Source: Candidatus Hydrogenedentota bacterium (lineage in GTDB: Bacteria; Hydrogenedentota; Hydrogenedentia; Hydrogenedentales; SLHB01). From it: a stretch of DNA of 64,000 bases. Positions within the stretch are counted from its first letter, which is position 1; every line of letters starts with the position of its first letter. This document shows positions 35,054 to 42,921 of this stretch, piece by piece. The stretch is taken from assembly GCA_013359265.1 (NCBI GenBank), contig JABWCD010000003.1:62001-126000 (forward strand). The letters are read 5' to 3'. The notes under the pieces were generated by a model. The model searched no databases. It was not told the DNA's origin and was given only the letters and a program-made list of their open reading frames with translations. The translations under genes and the position numbers were made by a program.

Positions 35054-35597
35054 TCCGTTTCTTATCTTTACGTCGCGCTTCGACGCGATTGGCGTTCGCT
35101 ACATGATCACGGGCAGCGTAGCTGCAACCTTTTATGGCGAACCGCGGCTGACAAACGACGTCGACATCGTCGCGGACGTTCCGGATTCAGCCGTGCCAGC
35201 GCTCGCCGATGCGTTTCCATTAGCCGACTTCTACCTGCCTCCGGAAGAAATCATTCGAGTCGAGAATGTCCGCCCACAACGGGGTCATTTCAACATCATC
35301 CACCATACGTCGGGATTGAAAGCCGACGTTTACCTGGCCGGTAAGGATGCCTTGGCCGAATGGGGATTAGATCACTGTCGACGCGCCGATTTCGGCGAAG
35401 CAACGGTGTCCATCGCGCCGCCCGAATACGTGATCGTGCGCAAGCTGGAGTTTTACCGCGAAGGTCAATCGGAGAAACACCTGCGCGATATCCGCGCGAT
35501 TGTTGAAGCAGTGTCGCCCGAATTGGACGTTGCCTTGATCGAGAAGCTCGCGCGCGAACGTGGGTTGAGCGACATTTGGGATTCGGTGAAGACTTAG
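35040..35597 (+). CDS. Nucleotidyltransferase-fold protein (MNT/AbiEii-like)
   Basis: A 185-residue protein with the nucleotidyltransferase signature: YMITGSVAATFYGEPRLTND, then VDIVADV (GS motif followed by DVDIV acidic pair), and LKADVYLAG as the third acidic strand. The family (DUF6036-like) includes antitoxins or toxins that add nucleotides to RNA or protein. The upstream small gene overlaps it by 14 bp, as in two-gene toxin-antitoxin systems. Which partner is toxic is not shown by the sequence. Confidence 0.82.
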   Translation: MHATNPFLIFTSRFDAIGVRYMITGSVAATFYGEPRLTNDVDIVADVPDSAVPALADAFPLADFYLPPEEIIRVENVRPQRGHFNIIHHTSGLKADVYLAGKDALAEWGLDHCRRADFGEATVSIAPPEYVIVRKLEFYREGQSEKHLRDIRAIVEAVSPELDVALIEKLARERGLSDIWDSVKT

Positions 35598-35657
35598 AGC
35601 CTCTAACATTAATGGCGAAACCCCTTCAGGGTACATTCCCTAATGCGGGTGGTTGGT

Positions 35658-35711
35658 ACCCAGGGTAGCCCCGCCTGCGTCGAAGCGACTTCGGCGGGCC
35701 AACCCTGGGCT
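35658..35711. repeat. REP-like inverted repeat (ACCCAGGGTAGCCC...AACCCTGGGCT)
   Basis: ACCCAGGGTAGCCCCGCC and GGCGGGCCAACCCTGGGCT, with an internal CGAAG/CTTCG hairpin, form a long imperfect hairpin. A shorter, related copy (GGTTACCCAGGGTAGCCCCG) is at 45469-45488. The region 35598-35974 holds no gene; it contains this element and the repeat at 35818. Confidence 0.7.
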
Positions 35712-35817
35712 GCGGTAAACGCAACGACGTCATTATTGTTAGAAGTTCTTAGTGTCATGAGTCCCAGATTCGCTCGAAGAGCCGAACGCTCATAGAAGTT
35801 GTGCGGGAGTTTGAATG

Positions 35818-35866
35818 CTCGATTACGAGTACGATTACGAGCACGAGCACGAGCACGAGCACGAGA
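35818..35866. repeat. GATTACGA-(GAGCAC)n dispersed repeat
   Basis: The sequence CTCGATTACGAGTACGATTA is followed by CGAGCACGAGCACGAGCACG, a run of CACGAG hexamers. Related runs occur at 8745, 42831, 46370 and 55919, all between genes. Confidence 0.75.
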
Positions 35867-35974
35867 AATGGTGCGGATTTCGAACTCACGACATCGGAGA
35901 TACGTCCCGTCACTGCCATTCCTCTCATCGCTCTCACACTTTTCATTCCGCGCATTCCCGCGTAGAATCTCCGC

Positions 35975-36814
35975 ATGTCCCTTCATGAACTCATCTGCAC
36001 GGAAGTCTGGGGCGGCAACGGCAACGTCTTCGCCGATCTCGTGATTCCGGGCCTGTCGGGCGTCATCTACTCGAACGCGTGCGGCGGCGACAAGGGCGGC
36101 GACGTGTACTACGCGACCGCGTGTTCCTCCGGGCTTATTGGCCGGCTGTGCCTTGCCGACGTCGCGGGGCACGGCGAGGAAGTGGCGCAGATCAGCGGGT
36201 GGCTGCACGACGTGATGCGCGGCAACATGGAGCGCCGGGATCCGTCGCGGGTGTTTGCCGCGATGAACCGCAAAGTGGACGAGTTCGGATTTCACGCGCT
36301 GACCACGGCGGTCTGCATCAACTACCACGCGCTGCGCACGGAACTGCGCTACTGCAACGCGGGCCATCCGCCCGCGCTGGTCTATCGACGTTCCGATCCG
36401 CAATGGAAACCGCTCACGGTCGATCCGGTCCCGGCGGCGAGGTATTCGAACTTGCCGTTCGGAGTTGGCGCGGACACGAAGTATGGCTTCAGCGCAATTC
36501 CGCTCGGCGAAGGCGCGCGCCTGTTCTGCTACTCCGACGGCGTCACCGAAACTCCCGCGCCGGACAAGCACGACTTCTTCGGCGAAGCGCGGTTGATCGC
36601 GGCGCTCAACGCAACAACCGATATGCCGCCGCGCGCCGCCGCCGAGCAGGTGCTTTCCACACTTCGCGCGTTCGCCGGCGTTGATGCGCTTACCCACGAC
36701 GACGTCACCTTCATTCTCCTCGAGGTCAAGGCACACGACCCGCGCCCTTTCCTTTTCCACCTCGTCAAAAACCAGTACCGCAAATTCACCACGCGCTTCT
36801 TCCACGCGGAATGA
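35975..36814 (+). CDS. SpoIIE/PP2C-type protein phosphatase
   Basis: A 279-residue PPM/SpoIIE-type phosphatase with no sensor domain. Motifs: GGDKGGDVYYATACSSG (the GGD metal site), LCLADVAGHGEEVAQ (DVxGHG), LRYCNAGHPPALVYRR, RLFCYSDGVTETPAP (SDGVxE), and LTHDDVTFILLEV (final DD). The catalytic set is complete. This kind of phosphatase acts in anti-sigma/anti-anti-sigma partner switching or opposes Ser/Thr kinases such as the one at 22275. Start ATG at 35975; no strong ribosome-binding site is seen. Confidence 0.9.
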   Translation: MSLHELICTEVWGGNGNVFADLVIPGLSGVIYSNACGGDKGGDVYYATACSSGLIGRLCLADVAGHGEEVAQISGWLHDVMRGNMERRDPSRVFAAMNRKVDEFGFHALTTAVCINYHALRTELRYCNAGHPPALVYRRSDPQWKPLTVDPVPAARYSNLPFGVGADTKYGFSAIPLGEGARLFCYSDGVTETPAPDKHDFFGEARLIAALNATTDMPPRAAAEQVLSTLRAFAGVDALTHDDVTFILLEVKAHDPRPFLFHLVKNQYRKFTTRFFHAE

Positions 36815-36967
36815 CGCGGGGGCCGCGATCAAATTCGTGCGCCCCGGGTCGCCGGGCCACCGCGGGCTGACGCGCCGGGGCCCTTGGCGCGGTTCCGTCG
36901 ACCAAGCATCGTACGCGTCCGTTCGGGCGCCTCTATCTCTATGCCCAGCGTGTTGCATCCTCCTTCG

Positions 36968-37062
36968 CTGAAGCTTCGGAGGACGAGTCCTCTTTCTTGG
37001 CTGAAGCTACGGAGGACGAGTCCTCTTTCTTGGCTGAAGTTACGGACGGCGGGTCCTCCGGA
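36968..37062. repeat. Tandem 33-bp hairpin repeat, three copies
   Basis: Units at 36968-37000 and 37001-37033 differ by one base, and 37034-37062 is degenerate. Each contains GAGGACGAGTCCTC, a short palindrome (GAGGAC, GA, GTCCTC) that could fold as a hairpin. The 590-bp region 36815-37404 otherwise shows no gene; reading across the repeats gives only a repetitive low-complexity peptide. Confidence 0.8.
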
Positions 37063-37404
37063 AAGCCAGGTCGCAGTTCGGCTCTGCGTGGCGCCCTTGC
37101 GAAACGACCCGTGTTTGGTTGACGTGCGGGCGGATGAAGTGCGATTTGGGAAACGAGGGGCGCCAAGCGCAGAGATCGATTCAAGGGGTTATGATGGAAT
37201 TGCGCAGAATTGGGCTGAGTGCGTCAATCAATACGACTGACCACGGATTTCGCGGATCGCGCGGAGTGTGGAGTCTGCAGTGGGTTTCATACGCGTTTCC
37301 GCGTTGGACTTGGGACAAGAGGATTGGATGAGGTTCGATTCTGCGTATAGTAATGGGATGCGCGCAATCCCGTTTATGCTGTCCGGCTGTGGGAGGGTCT
37401 TAGG

Positions 37405-38595
37405 GTGAAAGTTGGGCATTCCTTCGTCGCGTCCTTCCATCCGATTTGCGTCGTTGTCGCGTTGGTTCTCGCGTGCATTAATTCTTCTGTCATGTCCGCA
37501 AGTGCTCAGGACGACAAGGGCGGATCTGCGGACCTCGGGATAAAGCTTGCCGACTCACCAAATCCGGTGAACCCGAGCGAAATACTGACGTACATCATTT
37601 CGCTCAAGAACAACGGTCCGGTGGCGGCGGATCTTGTCGTCATGACCATGCCAATCCCAAGCGGAACCACCTTTACCAGCGCGACAGCACCCGCTGGCTG
37701 GAGCTTTACCACGCCATCCGTTGGCGGCACCGGCACGGTCGTTTGCACAAAAACTTCGCTCGTCGATCAGGAGGCTGCGGAATTTGTAATTCGCGTGAGC
37801 GTGAGCGACATGGCTGCGGGCACTATCCAGGCGTCCGCGAGTTGCGGGAGCGCCACGACCGATACCAATCCCGGAAACGATTCGGATACGGAGCAAACCA
37901 AAATAGATTCGGCGACCGATCTTGTCGTTTCCATGGATGCTTCGCCGAATTCCGTTGAACCCGGGGACTTGCTGACCTACGACATTTCGATCTCGAATGA
38001 TGGTCCGCGGACCGCGTTTAATGTCGAAGGCGTGATGCTCACGCCGCCGAATACATCGTTCACATCGCTAACCAGCCCGGCGGGTTGGACCATTTCGACA
38101 CCACCCGTTTTCGGCGCCGGCGTATTATCTTTCACGAAATCGCAGATGGCGAACGAGGGGTCGGCGCAATTTCAGGCGAGAGTAACGGTGAAGGAAGATG
38201 CCGTTGACGCAATTGAAGGCACGGTGTCGATTACATCCGACACCGCGGAATCCAGCCCCGGCGATGAAACGGCGCGCACAACGACAGCCGTTAAAGGACC
38301 GTGCATCTTAACCGTCAAAAAGCCGGATGGCGGCGAACTGTGGCAAATAGGAAGTACAAAAGAAATCAGGTGGAGCGGCGGCGCGGGATGCTGTTCCAGA
38401 GTGCGGATTCAACTGCTGCAGGGCGGGCAACCGATCAAGAAGATTGTAAAACAGACCGATAACGATGGTTCCTTTAATTGGAACATCAATCCCGACAAAT
38501 TTATCCCGGGGATCGATTACACCATCCGCGTCAAGTGCCTGAAGGGCTCGAACACGACCGACGACAGCGATAACACGTTTTCGTTGACGCCTTGA
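37405..38595 (+). CDS. Exported protein with two DUF11 domains and a Ser-Thr-rich surface domain
   Basis: A 396-residue protein with an N-terminal signal peptide ending near SSVMSASAQ. Two DUF11 repeats follow: ADLGIKLADSPNPVNPSEIL, then ITYIISLKNNGPVAADLVV-like text, and DLVVSMDASPNSVEPGDLLT, then YDISISNDGPRTAFNV. The last 100 residues match the Kre9/Knh1-type surface domain (GGELWQIGSTKEIRWSG). DUF11 proteins are usually cell-surface or secreted. The start GTG at 37405 follows a GGAGGG-like stretch. It stands alone. Confidence 0.85.
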   Translation: MKVGHSFVASFHPICVVVALVLACINSSVMSASAQDDKGGSADLGIKLADSPNPVNPSEILTYIISLKNNGPVAADLVVMTMPIPSGTTFTSATAPAGWSFTTPSVGGTGTVVCTKTSLVDQEAAEFVIRVSVSDMAAGTIQASASCGSATTDTNPGNDSDTEQTKIDSATDLVVSMDASPNSVEPGDLLTYDISISNDGPRTAFNVEGVMLTPPNTSFTSLTSPAGWTISTPPVFGAGVLSFTKSQMANEGSAQFQARVTVKEDAVDAIEGTVSITSDTAESSPGDETARTTTAVKGPCILTVKKPDGGELWQIGSTKEIRWSGGAGCCSRVRIQLLQGGQPIKKIVKQTDNDGSFNWNINPDKFIPGIDYTIRVKCLKGSNTTDDSDNTFSLTP

Positions 38596-38679
38596 CCGTG
38601 CATATCACGGACCACGCGGAAAGCGGTGTCCGCAGATGACGCAGATTGGCGCAGATGTGCCGGTTCTTGGTGATGTCGC

Positions 38680-38947
38680 CAGTTCGAGGACGTCCGTTGC
38701 GGTATGGAGTTTGGATTCCTGGACGACACCGCTGATATCGTCCGCGCCGCCGATGGGGTAGATGCGGTTGTCGAGGATTACCGAGGCGTAGTGGCGGAGG
38801 CCATTGTGTTGGCGGCAGTAGGCGAGAGTTGGTGACGAATTCGAAGTATTGGAAGCTCGTGGATACCGGAAGTCTTTCGACGACGGTCGAGGTGAGGAAG
38901 TAGACGCTTTCGTTATCGGCGATGCGGTGCCGTGAGCGCGTGGGCAT
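38680..38947 (-). pseudogene. Remnant of a REP-associated tyrosine transposase (RAYT, Y1/IS200-like)
   Basis: From ATG 38947 the sequence reads MPTRSRHRIADNESVYFLTS, then TVVERLPV and FQYFEFVTNS, the N-terminus of a Y1 transposase. In another frame, from about 38845, it continues YCRQHNGLRHYASVILDN, then GVVQESKLHTATDVLE. The metal-binding HUH motif, normally DNHFH, has become DNRIY. A frameshift and a missing C-terminal half make it a dead copy. It is likely linked to the REP-like repeats at 35658 and 45424. Confidence 0.75.
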
Positions 38948-39018
38948 AGGGTAATGCAAAACACAGCTTTGAAAACGGGGACAATCCAGAAACCCGATTG
39001 TTCGCTGTTCGTAGATTG

Positions 39019-40038
39019 TCAAAGTGAGTGTACTACCTTGAGTGCATTCTGAAACTGTCGCCGCAAGCGAGCATCGTCATGGTAGAAGCGCGGTAGCTTT
39101 ATGCAGGACCCGATATATGGTTCGACAATTCGATCAAATCCACCTAGAATTCCCAGTTGCCGAAGAAAGTTTACATCATCCTCTTGAACACACACCGTGC
39201 CAGAGGTATTGACGCGAAGAATTCTGAGATCAAATAAACGGTGGTGGTTGCGACAAAGAGAGACTCCGTTCCAGCTTTCATCTCTACACCTTTCGTCATG
39301 CACAGGTATGATGTGCGCAGCCTCAACAATACGCAGCTGAGTCTCACACACTGCACAAGCATTATCATACTGTCCGAGCACTGCCCTCGCAAATTGCGCG
39401 GACCTGCTGAGTCGCGACGATGCGACACGCCGTCTCGGTTCTGATGGTGATGGAGGCTCATCAGGAGCTTCCAAGTTTTCAATTATCCTAGGAACATGCG
39501 ATTGCAGATATTGGCGCCGCTCTTCGTCTTGAAGGCCGCTCGCGTCTGCATCTGCCATAGCTTTCAAATACTCCTGAAGATGCAATGGGTGGATAGCGAC
39601 ACGGCTCTCGCCGCCTCTTTCAGTTCGTCGGATATCTCCAACGGCCCAGCCAGATAGTAGGCACGTTTCTAGTAGTTCTTCTTTGAATTGAAGATTCTTG
39701 CTATAACCATTGTCCGGATGAAGCCGCGCGTCCCAAGCCGTGAACACGCCAAATAGCGGACTATAACCCAGGAGGGCCGTCGGAACACTTGACAAATCAA
39801 GAATTTGTCGGCTTCCCCGTTCGGTTCCGGGCAGAATGATCTGAGCTTTATGCTCTCCGGCCGGCCTACCGTGCGCAGATGCGTCGGGTGTTGTAGTCCA
39901 GAGGTAGATCCGACAAGGCCCGATTTCGGGCAGATTCAGTACAATGGGCTTGGTATGGCCCGAGTCCTCCAGGATTGTGGCGCCTGGAAGTGCCGCCAGG
40001 AGGGTCGCTCGGAGTCGACTTTCGCTCAGCGCTGGCAC
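39019..40038 (-). CDS. HNH endonuclease, probable restriction enzyme
   Basis: A 339-residue protein with a C-terminal HNH domain: CAVCETQLRIVEAAHIIPVH (zinc CxxC and first His) and SWNGVSLCRNHHRLFDLRIL (NG, CxxHH). The N-terminal 200 residues match HNH restriction endonucleases, and the GTG start at 40038 is 4 bp after the end of the methyltransferase gene. Together they form a type II R-M pair. The recognition site is unknown. GC is lower than in the neighbours, which suggests transfer. Confidence 0.88.
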   Translation of the reverse strand: MPALSESRLRATLLAALPGATILEDSGHTKPIVLNLPEIGPCRIYLWTTTPDASAHGRPAGEHKAQIILPGTERGSRQILDLSSVPTALLGYSPLFGVFTAWDARLHPDNGYSKNLQFKEELLETCLLSGWAVGDIRRTERGGESRVAIHPLHLQEYLKAMADADASGLQDEERRQYLQSHVPRIIENLEAPDEPPSPSEPRRRVASSRLSRSAQFARAVLGQYDNACAVCETQLRIVEAAHIIPVHDERCRDESWNGVSLCRNHHRLFDLRILRVNTSGTVCVQEDDVNFLRQLGILGGFDRIVEPYIGSCIKLPRFYHDDARLRRQFQNALKVVHSL

Positions 40039-40041
40039 GCC

Positions 40042-41184
40042 TTATTTTCTTCTCTTGGCTGAATACTTGGCATGTTCTTCGAGTAGCCGCATCTGTCCTC
40101 TCCCAGATACCTTTCCCTTTTTCAACTTGCTTTCACCGAGAATAGACAAGGTGCCATTATCTGGCGATCGCTTTCTTGGTGTAGTTAGTGCGCGTTTTTT
40201 TCCGCCATCAGCGGAAATCAGATCAGATTCGTCGCTTGCCATAGCAAGTGGGTTGGGTACACTGTACGTTTCAGCTTTGGCTCCCCTGGTCGAGCCTACG
40301 TCAACCTGTGAACGTTCAAATCTTCCCTGCGCACCGCGAATATACTCGTCCACAAGATCGCAGCATACCCACCTTCTCTCGAGTTTTTCCGCAGCTTCAC
40401 CCGTCACACAACTGCCCGCAAACGGATCAAAAACCAAGTCACCTCTATTTGTCAACATTCGAATAAAGAATTCGGGCAGCGCACTTGGAAACCTCGCTGG
40501 ATGCGGGGCAAGGTCGTTGTGGGCACAATACTTCATGTAAAACGAATTGCTCTCGGTGTTTGGAAAGGCCAGAAGATTAGGTGGAATCGCACCTCCATTA
40601 TTGATCTGAAACTTGGCACTGATATCGTGCCCACTAGGCCGAAGTCTTGCTTTGTATCCATTCTTGAGCAGATTGTGCATTGAATCGCTGTACGCAGCCA
40701 AGACGCGGCGGTTGCTCGCCTTGGGCCAGGGTGTCTTGGAGAGCCACCATACGCAATTGATGGCATCTTTGCATCGGACTCTGCGCACCGTCACCCACTC
40801 CGCTGGGGTCGGGAGTTTTGCCGGATTCCACCAGAAAAACTCTTGAGCCAAGTGAAATCCGATGTCTTTGCAGAGCATGACAAGCAATTCATACTGATAA
40901 AGTGATCGAGTTGGCTGCCCGGGAATCCATGCCCCCCCAATATCGATAACGAGAGAACCATTTGCTTTCAGTATGCGATTGAACTCGCTACCGAATCGCT
41001 TGAACCACGCGACATATTCTTCAGATTCCACGTTTCCATATGACTTTTTTCGGACCAAGCCAAAGGGAGGACTGGTCATGATCAAGTCAACGGAATCATC
41101 CTTGAATTGTTCTTGCATCAAGTTCAAGGAATCACCAACATAGGTCTGGCCATATGATGTTCGGAAGTTGGATCGAATTCTCAT
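40042..41184 (-). CDS. DNA (cytosine-N4 or adenine-N6) methyltransferase, class beta
   Basis: A 380-residue methyltransferase. The catalytic motif IV is MTSPPFGL (TSPPF, usual for cytosine-N4), and the SAM-binding motif I, FDPFAGSCVTGEAAEKLERR, follows it, the class beta order. It pairs with the HNH endonuclease 4 bp downstream and protects host DNA at the same site. The C-terminal 70 residues are basic (KKRALTTPRKRSP, KLKKGKVSGRG). Lower GC than neighbouring genes suggests transfer. Confidence 0.92.
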   Translation of the reverse strand: MRIRSNFRTSYGQTYVGDSLNLMQEQFKDDSVDLIMTSPPFGLVRKKSYGNVESEEYVAWFKRFGSEFNRILKANGSLVIDIGGAWIPGQPTRSLYQYELLVMLCKDIGFHLAQEFFWWNPAKLPTPAEWVTVRRVRCKDAINCVWWLSKTPWPKASNRRVLAAYSDSMHNLLKNGYKARLRPSGHDISAKFQINNGGAIPPNLLAFPNTESNSFYMKYCAHNDLAPHPARFPSALPEFFIRMLTNRGDLVFDPFAGSCVTGEAAEKLERRWVCCDLVDEYIRGAQGRFERSQVDVGSTRGAKAETYSVPNPLAMASDESDLISADGGKKRALTTPRKRSPDNGTLSILGESKLKKGKVSGRGQMRLLEEHAKYSAKRRK

Positions 41185-41340
41185 TGATCTATTCAGCCAT
41201 CGCTACGAGCATATGCAATTCTAGACACGCGAGAGGCCGAACAGCAAACAGTCACTAACTTGTCCGATTCAGAGTCTCCTCGTGCTGCAAAAGTATTCGT
41301 TGACTTGCACACCGAAGAGTTCTGGTCACGCGTTGACATT

Positions 41341-42759
41341 TTATGCAAACACATCGCTCACCACATGCCCGAACACATCCGTTAAGCTTCGTGCTCTGCC
41401 TTCGAAGTGGTAGGTTAGTTTTTCGTGGTCGAAGCCGAGGGCGTGGAGGAGGGTGGCGTGGAGGTCGTGGACGTGGACTTTGCGTTCTACGGCGCGGAAG
41501 CCGAGGTCGTCGGTGGCGCCTATGGCTTGGCCTCCTTTTACGCCGCCGCCGGCCAGCCATACCGTAAAACCGTAGGGGTTGTGGTCGCGGCCTTTGTCGC
41601 CTTGCATGACGGGGGTGCGTCCGAATTCGCCGGCCCAGAGGATGAGCGTGGTGTCGAGTAGGCCGCGTTGTTTTAGATCGGCGATGAGGGCGGCGATGGG
41701 CTGGTCGATGCGGGCGGCGTTTTGCTCGTGGTTCTTCGCGCAGGAGTCGTGGCCGTCCCAGTCGTTGTTGTAGAGCTGGATGAAGCGGACGCCGCGTTCG
41801 GCCATGCGGCGGGCGAGGAGGCACATGCGGCCGAATTTTTTTGTGGCGTCTTTTTCGGCGCCGTACATGTCTTTGATGTGCGCCGGTTCGTTGGTCAGAT
41901 CGATCAGATCGGGCGCGGCGGTCTGCATGCGGTACGCGAGTTCGTAGTTGGCGAGTTGCGCGGCGAGACGCGAATCGTCGGGGCGTTGGGCCTGGAAACG
42001 TCCGTTCCATGTATTGAGCGCGTCGAGCACGACGCGTTGCTTGTCCGCGGGGATGGGCGGGGTAAGGTTGGAGATCGGCGTGCCTTCGGCGCGCATGGTG
42101 GTGCCCTGGTAAATCGCGGGGAGAAAGCCGCTGCCGTAGGCGACGGCGGGGCCGGCGCGGTAGGCGCCGTCGCTCATGACGATGTACGCGGGCAGGCTGT
42201 CGGATTCGCAGCCGAGTCCGTAGGTGACCCACGCGCCGCAGCTCGGGTGGCCGAGGAGCGTGGAGCCGCAGTTGATGAGGCCGAGCGCGGGGCCGTGGAT
42301 GAACGAGTCGTGGTAGCACGAGCGGATGACGCAGAGGTCGTCGGCGTGCCGCGCGAGGTTTGGGAAGAGGCTGGAGATTTCGAGACCGGACTGGCCGTGT
42401 TTGGTGAAGGGGAACGGCGAAGCCATGAGTTTACCGTCGGTGGCTTTCATGAATTGGAGGTCGAGGCCGTCGACGTTGAAACTGTCGGGGAGCGCTTGGC
42501 CGTCGAATTTGGTTAGCGCGGGTTTCGGGTCGAAGGTATCCATGTGGCTCGGGCCGCCGGTCATGAAGAGGAAGATGACGCGGTCGGCGCGCGCGGGGAA
42601 GTGGGTGCCGCGGGGCGCGAGCGGATTGACGGATGACGCGGTGGCGTCGCGCGCGAGGAGCGAGCCGAGCGCGGCGGCGCCGAATCCGAAGGCGGACTTG
42701 CGGAGAAAGTCGCGGCGATCGATCGCGATTTGGTGGCGATGGCAGTGATGGGGGTTCAT
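41341..42759 (-). CDS. DUF1501 family protein, Tat-exported
   Basis: A 472-residue protein with a Tat signal, AIDRRDFLRKSAFGFGAAAL, then the sulfatase-like DUF1501 fold: FLFMTGGPSHMDTFDPKP, YNNDWDGHDSCAKNH and LILWAGEFGRTPVMQG, with RDHNPYGFTVWLAGGGVKGG near the C-terminus. DUF1501 is abundant in planctomycetes and usually sits beside the DUF1549/DUF1553 cytochrome gene, as here (42922-45357). Activity is not established; it is probably a phospho- or sulfo-ester hydrolase. Confidence 0.93.
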   Translation of the reverse strand: MNPHHCHRHQIAIDRRDFLRKSAFGFGAAALGSLLARDATASSVNPLAPRGTHFPARADRVIFLFMTGGPSHMDTFDPKPALTKFDGQALPDSFNVDGLDLQFMKATDGKLMASPFPFTKHGQSGLEISSLFPNLARHADDLCVIRSCYHDSFIHGPALGLINCGSTLLGHPSCGAWVTYGLGCESDSLPAYIVMSDGAYRAGPAVAYGSGFLPAIYQGTTMRAEGTPISNLTPPIPADKQRVVLDALNTWNGRFQAQRPDDSRLAAQLANYELAYRMQTAAPDLIDLTNEPAHIKDMYGAEKDATKKFGRMCLLARRMAERGVRFIQLYNNDWDGHDSCAKNHEQNAARIDQPIAALIADLKQRGLLDTTLILWAGEFGRTPVMQGDKGRDHNPYGFTVWLAGGGVKGGQAIGATDDLGFRAVERKVHVHDLHATLLHALGFDHEKLTYHFEGRARSLTDVFGHVVSDVFA

Positions 42760-42830
42760 GGGTGAAGACCGATCAAAGCAGAGCTTTTCAAGAGCGCGTT
42801 ACCAAATAGAAATTTGGTAACGAGAACAAC

Positions 42831-42900
42831 CCGATTACGAGCACGAGCACGAGCACGATTACGAGCACGAGCACGAGCACAAGCGCGAACGAGAGCACGA
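42831..42900. repeat. GATTACGA-(GAGCAC)n dispersed repeat
   Basis: The run CCGATTACGAGCACGAGCAC, then GAGCACGATTACGAGCACGA, and GCACGAGCACAAGCGCGAAC has the same unit as the copy at 35818. It fills most of the gap between the DUF1501 and PSCyt genes. Confidence 0.75.
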
Positions 42901-42921
42901 AATTGTATAGGTGGGCGTGTG

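Noticed and set aside
35609-36958. Minus-strand frame opposite the PP2C phosphatase, containing an Ala-Arg run
   Set aside because: The Ala-Arg run is the translation of the intergenic GAGCAC repeat; no ribosome-binding site, no domain.
36884-37240. Plus-strand frame coding a repeated SWLKLRRTSPL peptide
   Set aside because: The repeated peptide is only the 33-bp DNA repeat read in frame. No start signal and no homology pattern.
38605-38964. Kelch-like reading (RHYASVILDNRIYPIGG)
   Set aside because: The same residues fit the RAYT transposase, where ASVILDN aligns with the YVILDNHFH region; a real Kelch protein would need several repeats.
42831-42900. CRISPR array from GAGCAC repeats
   Set aside because: The unit is 6 bp, contiguous and without spacers; no cas gene is present.
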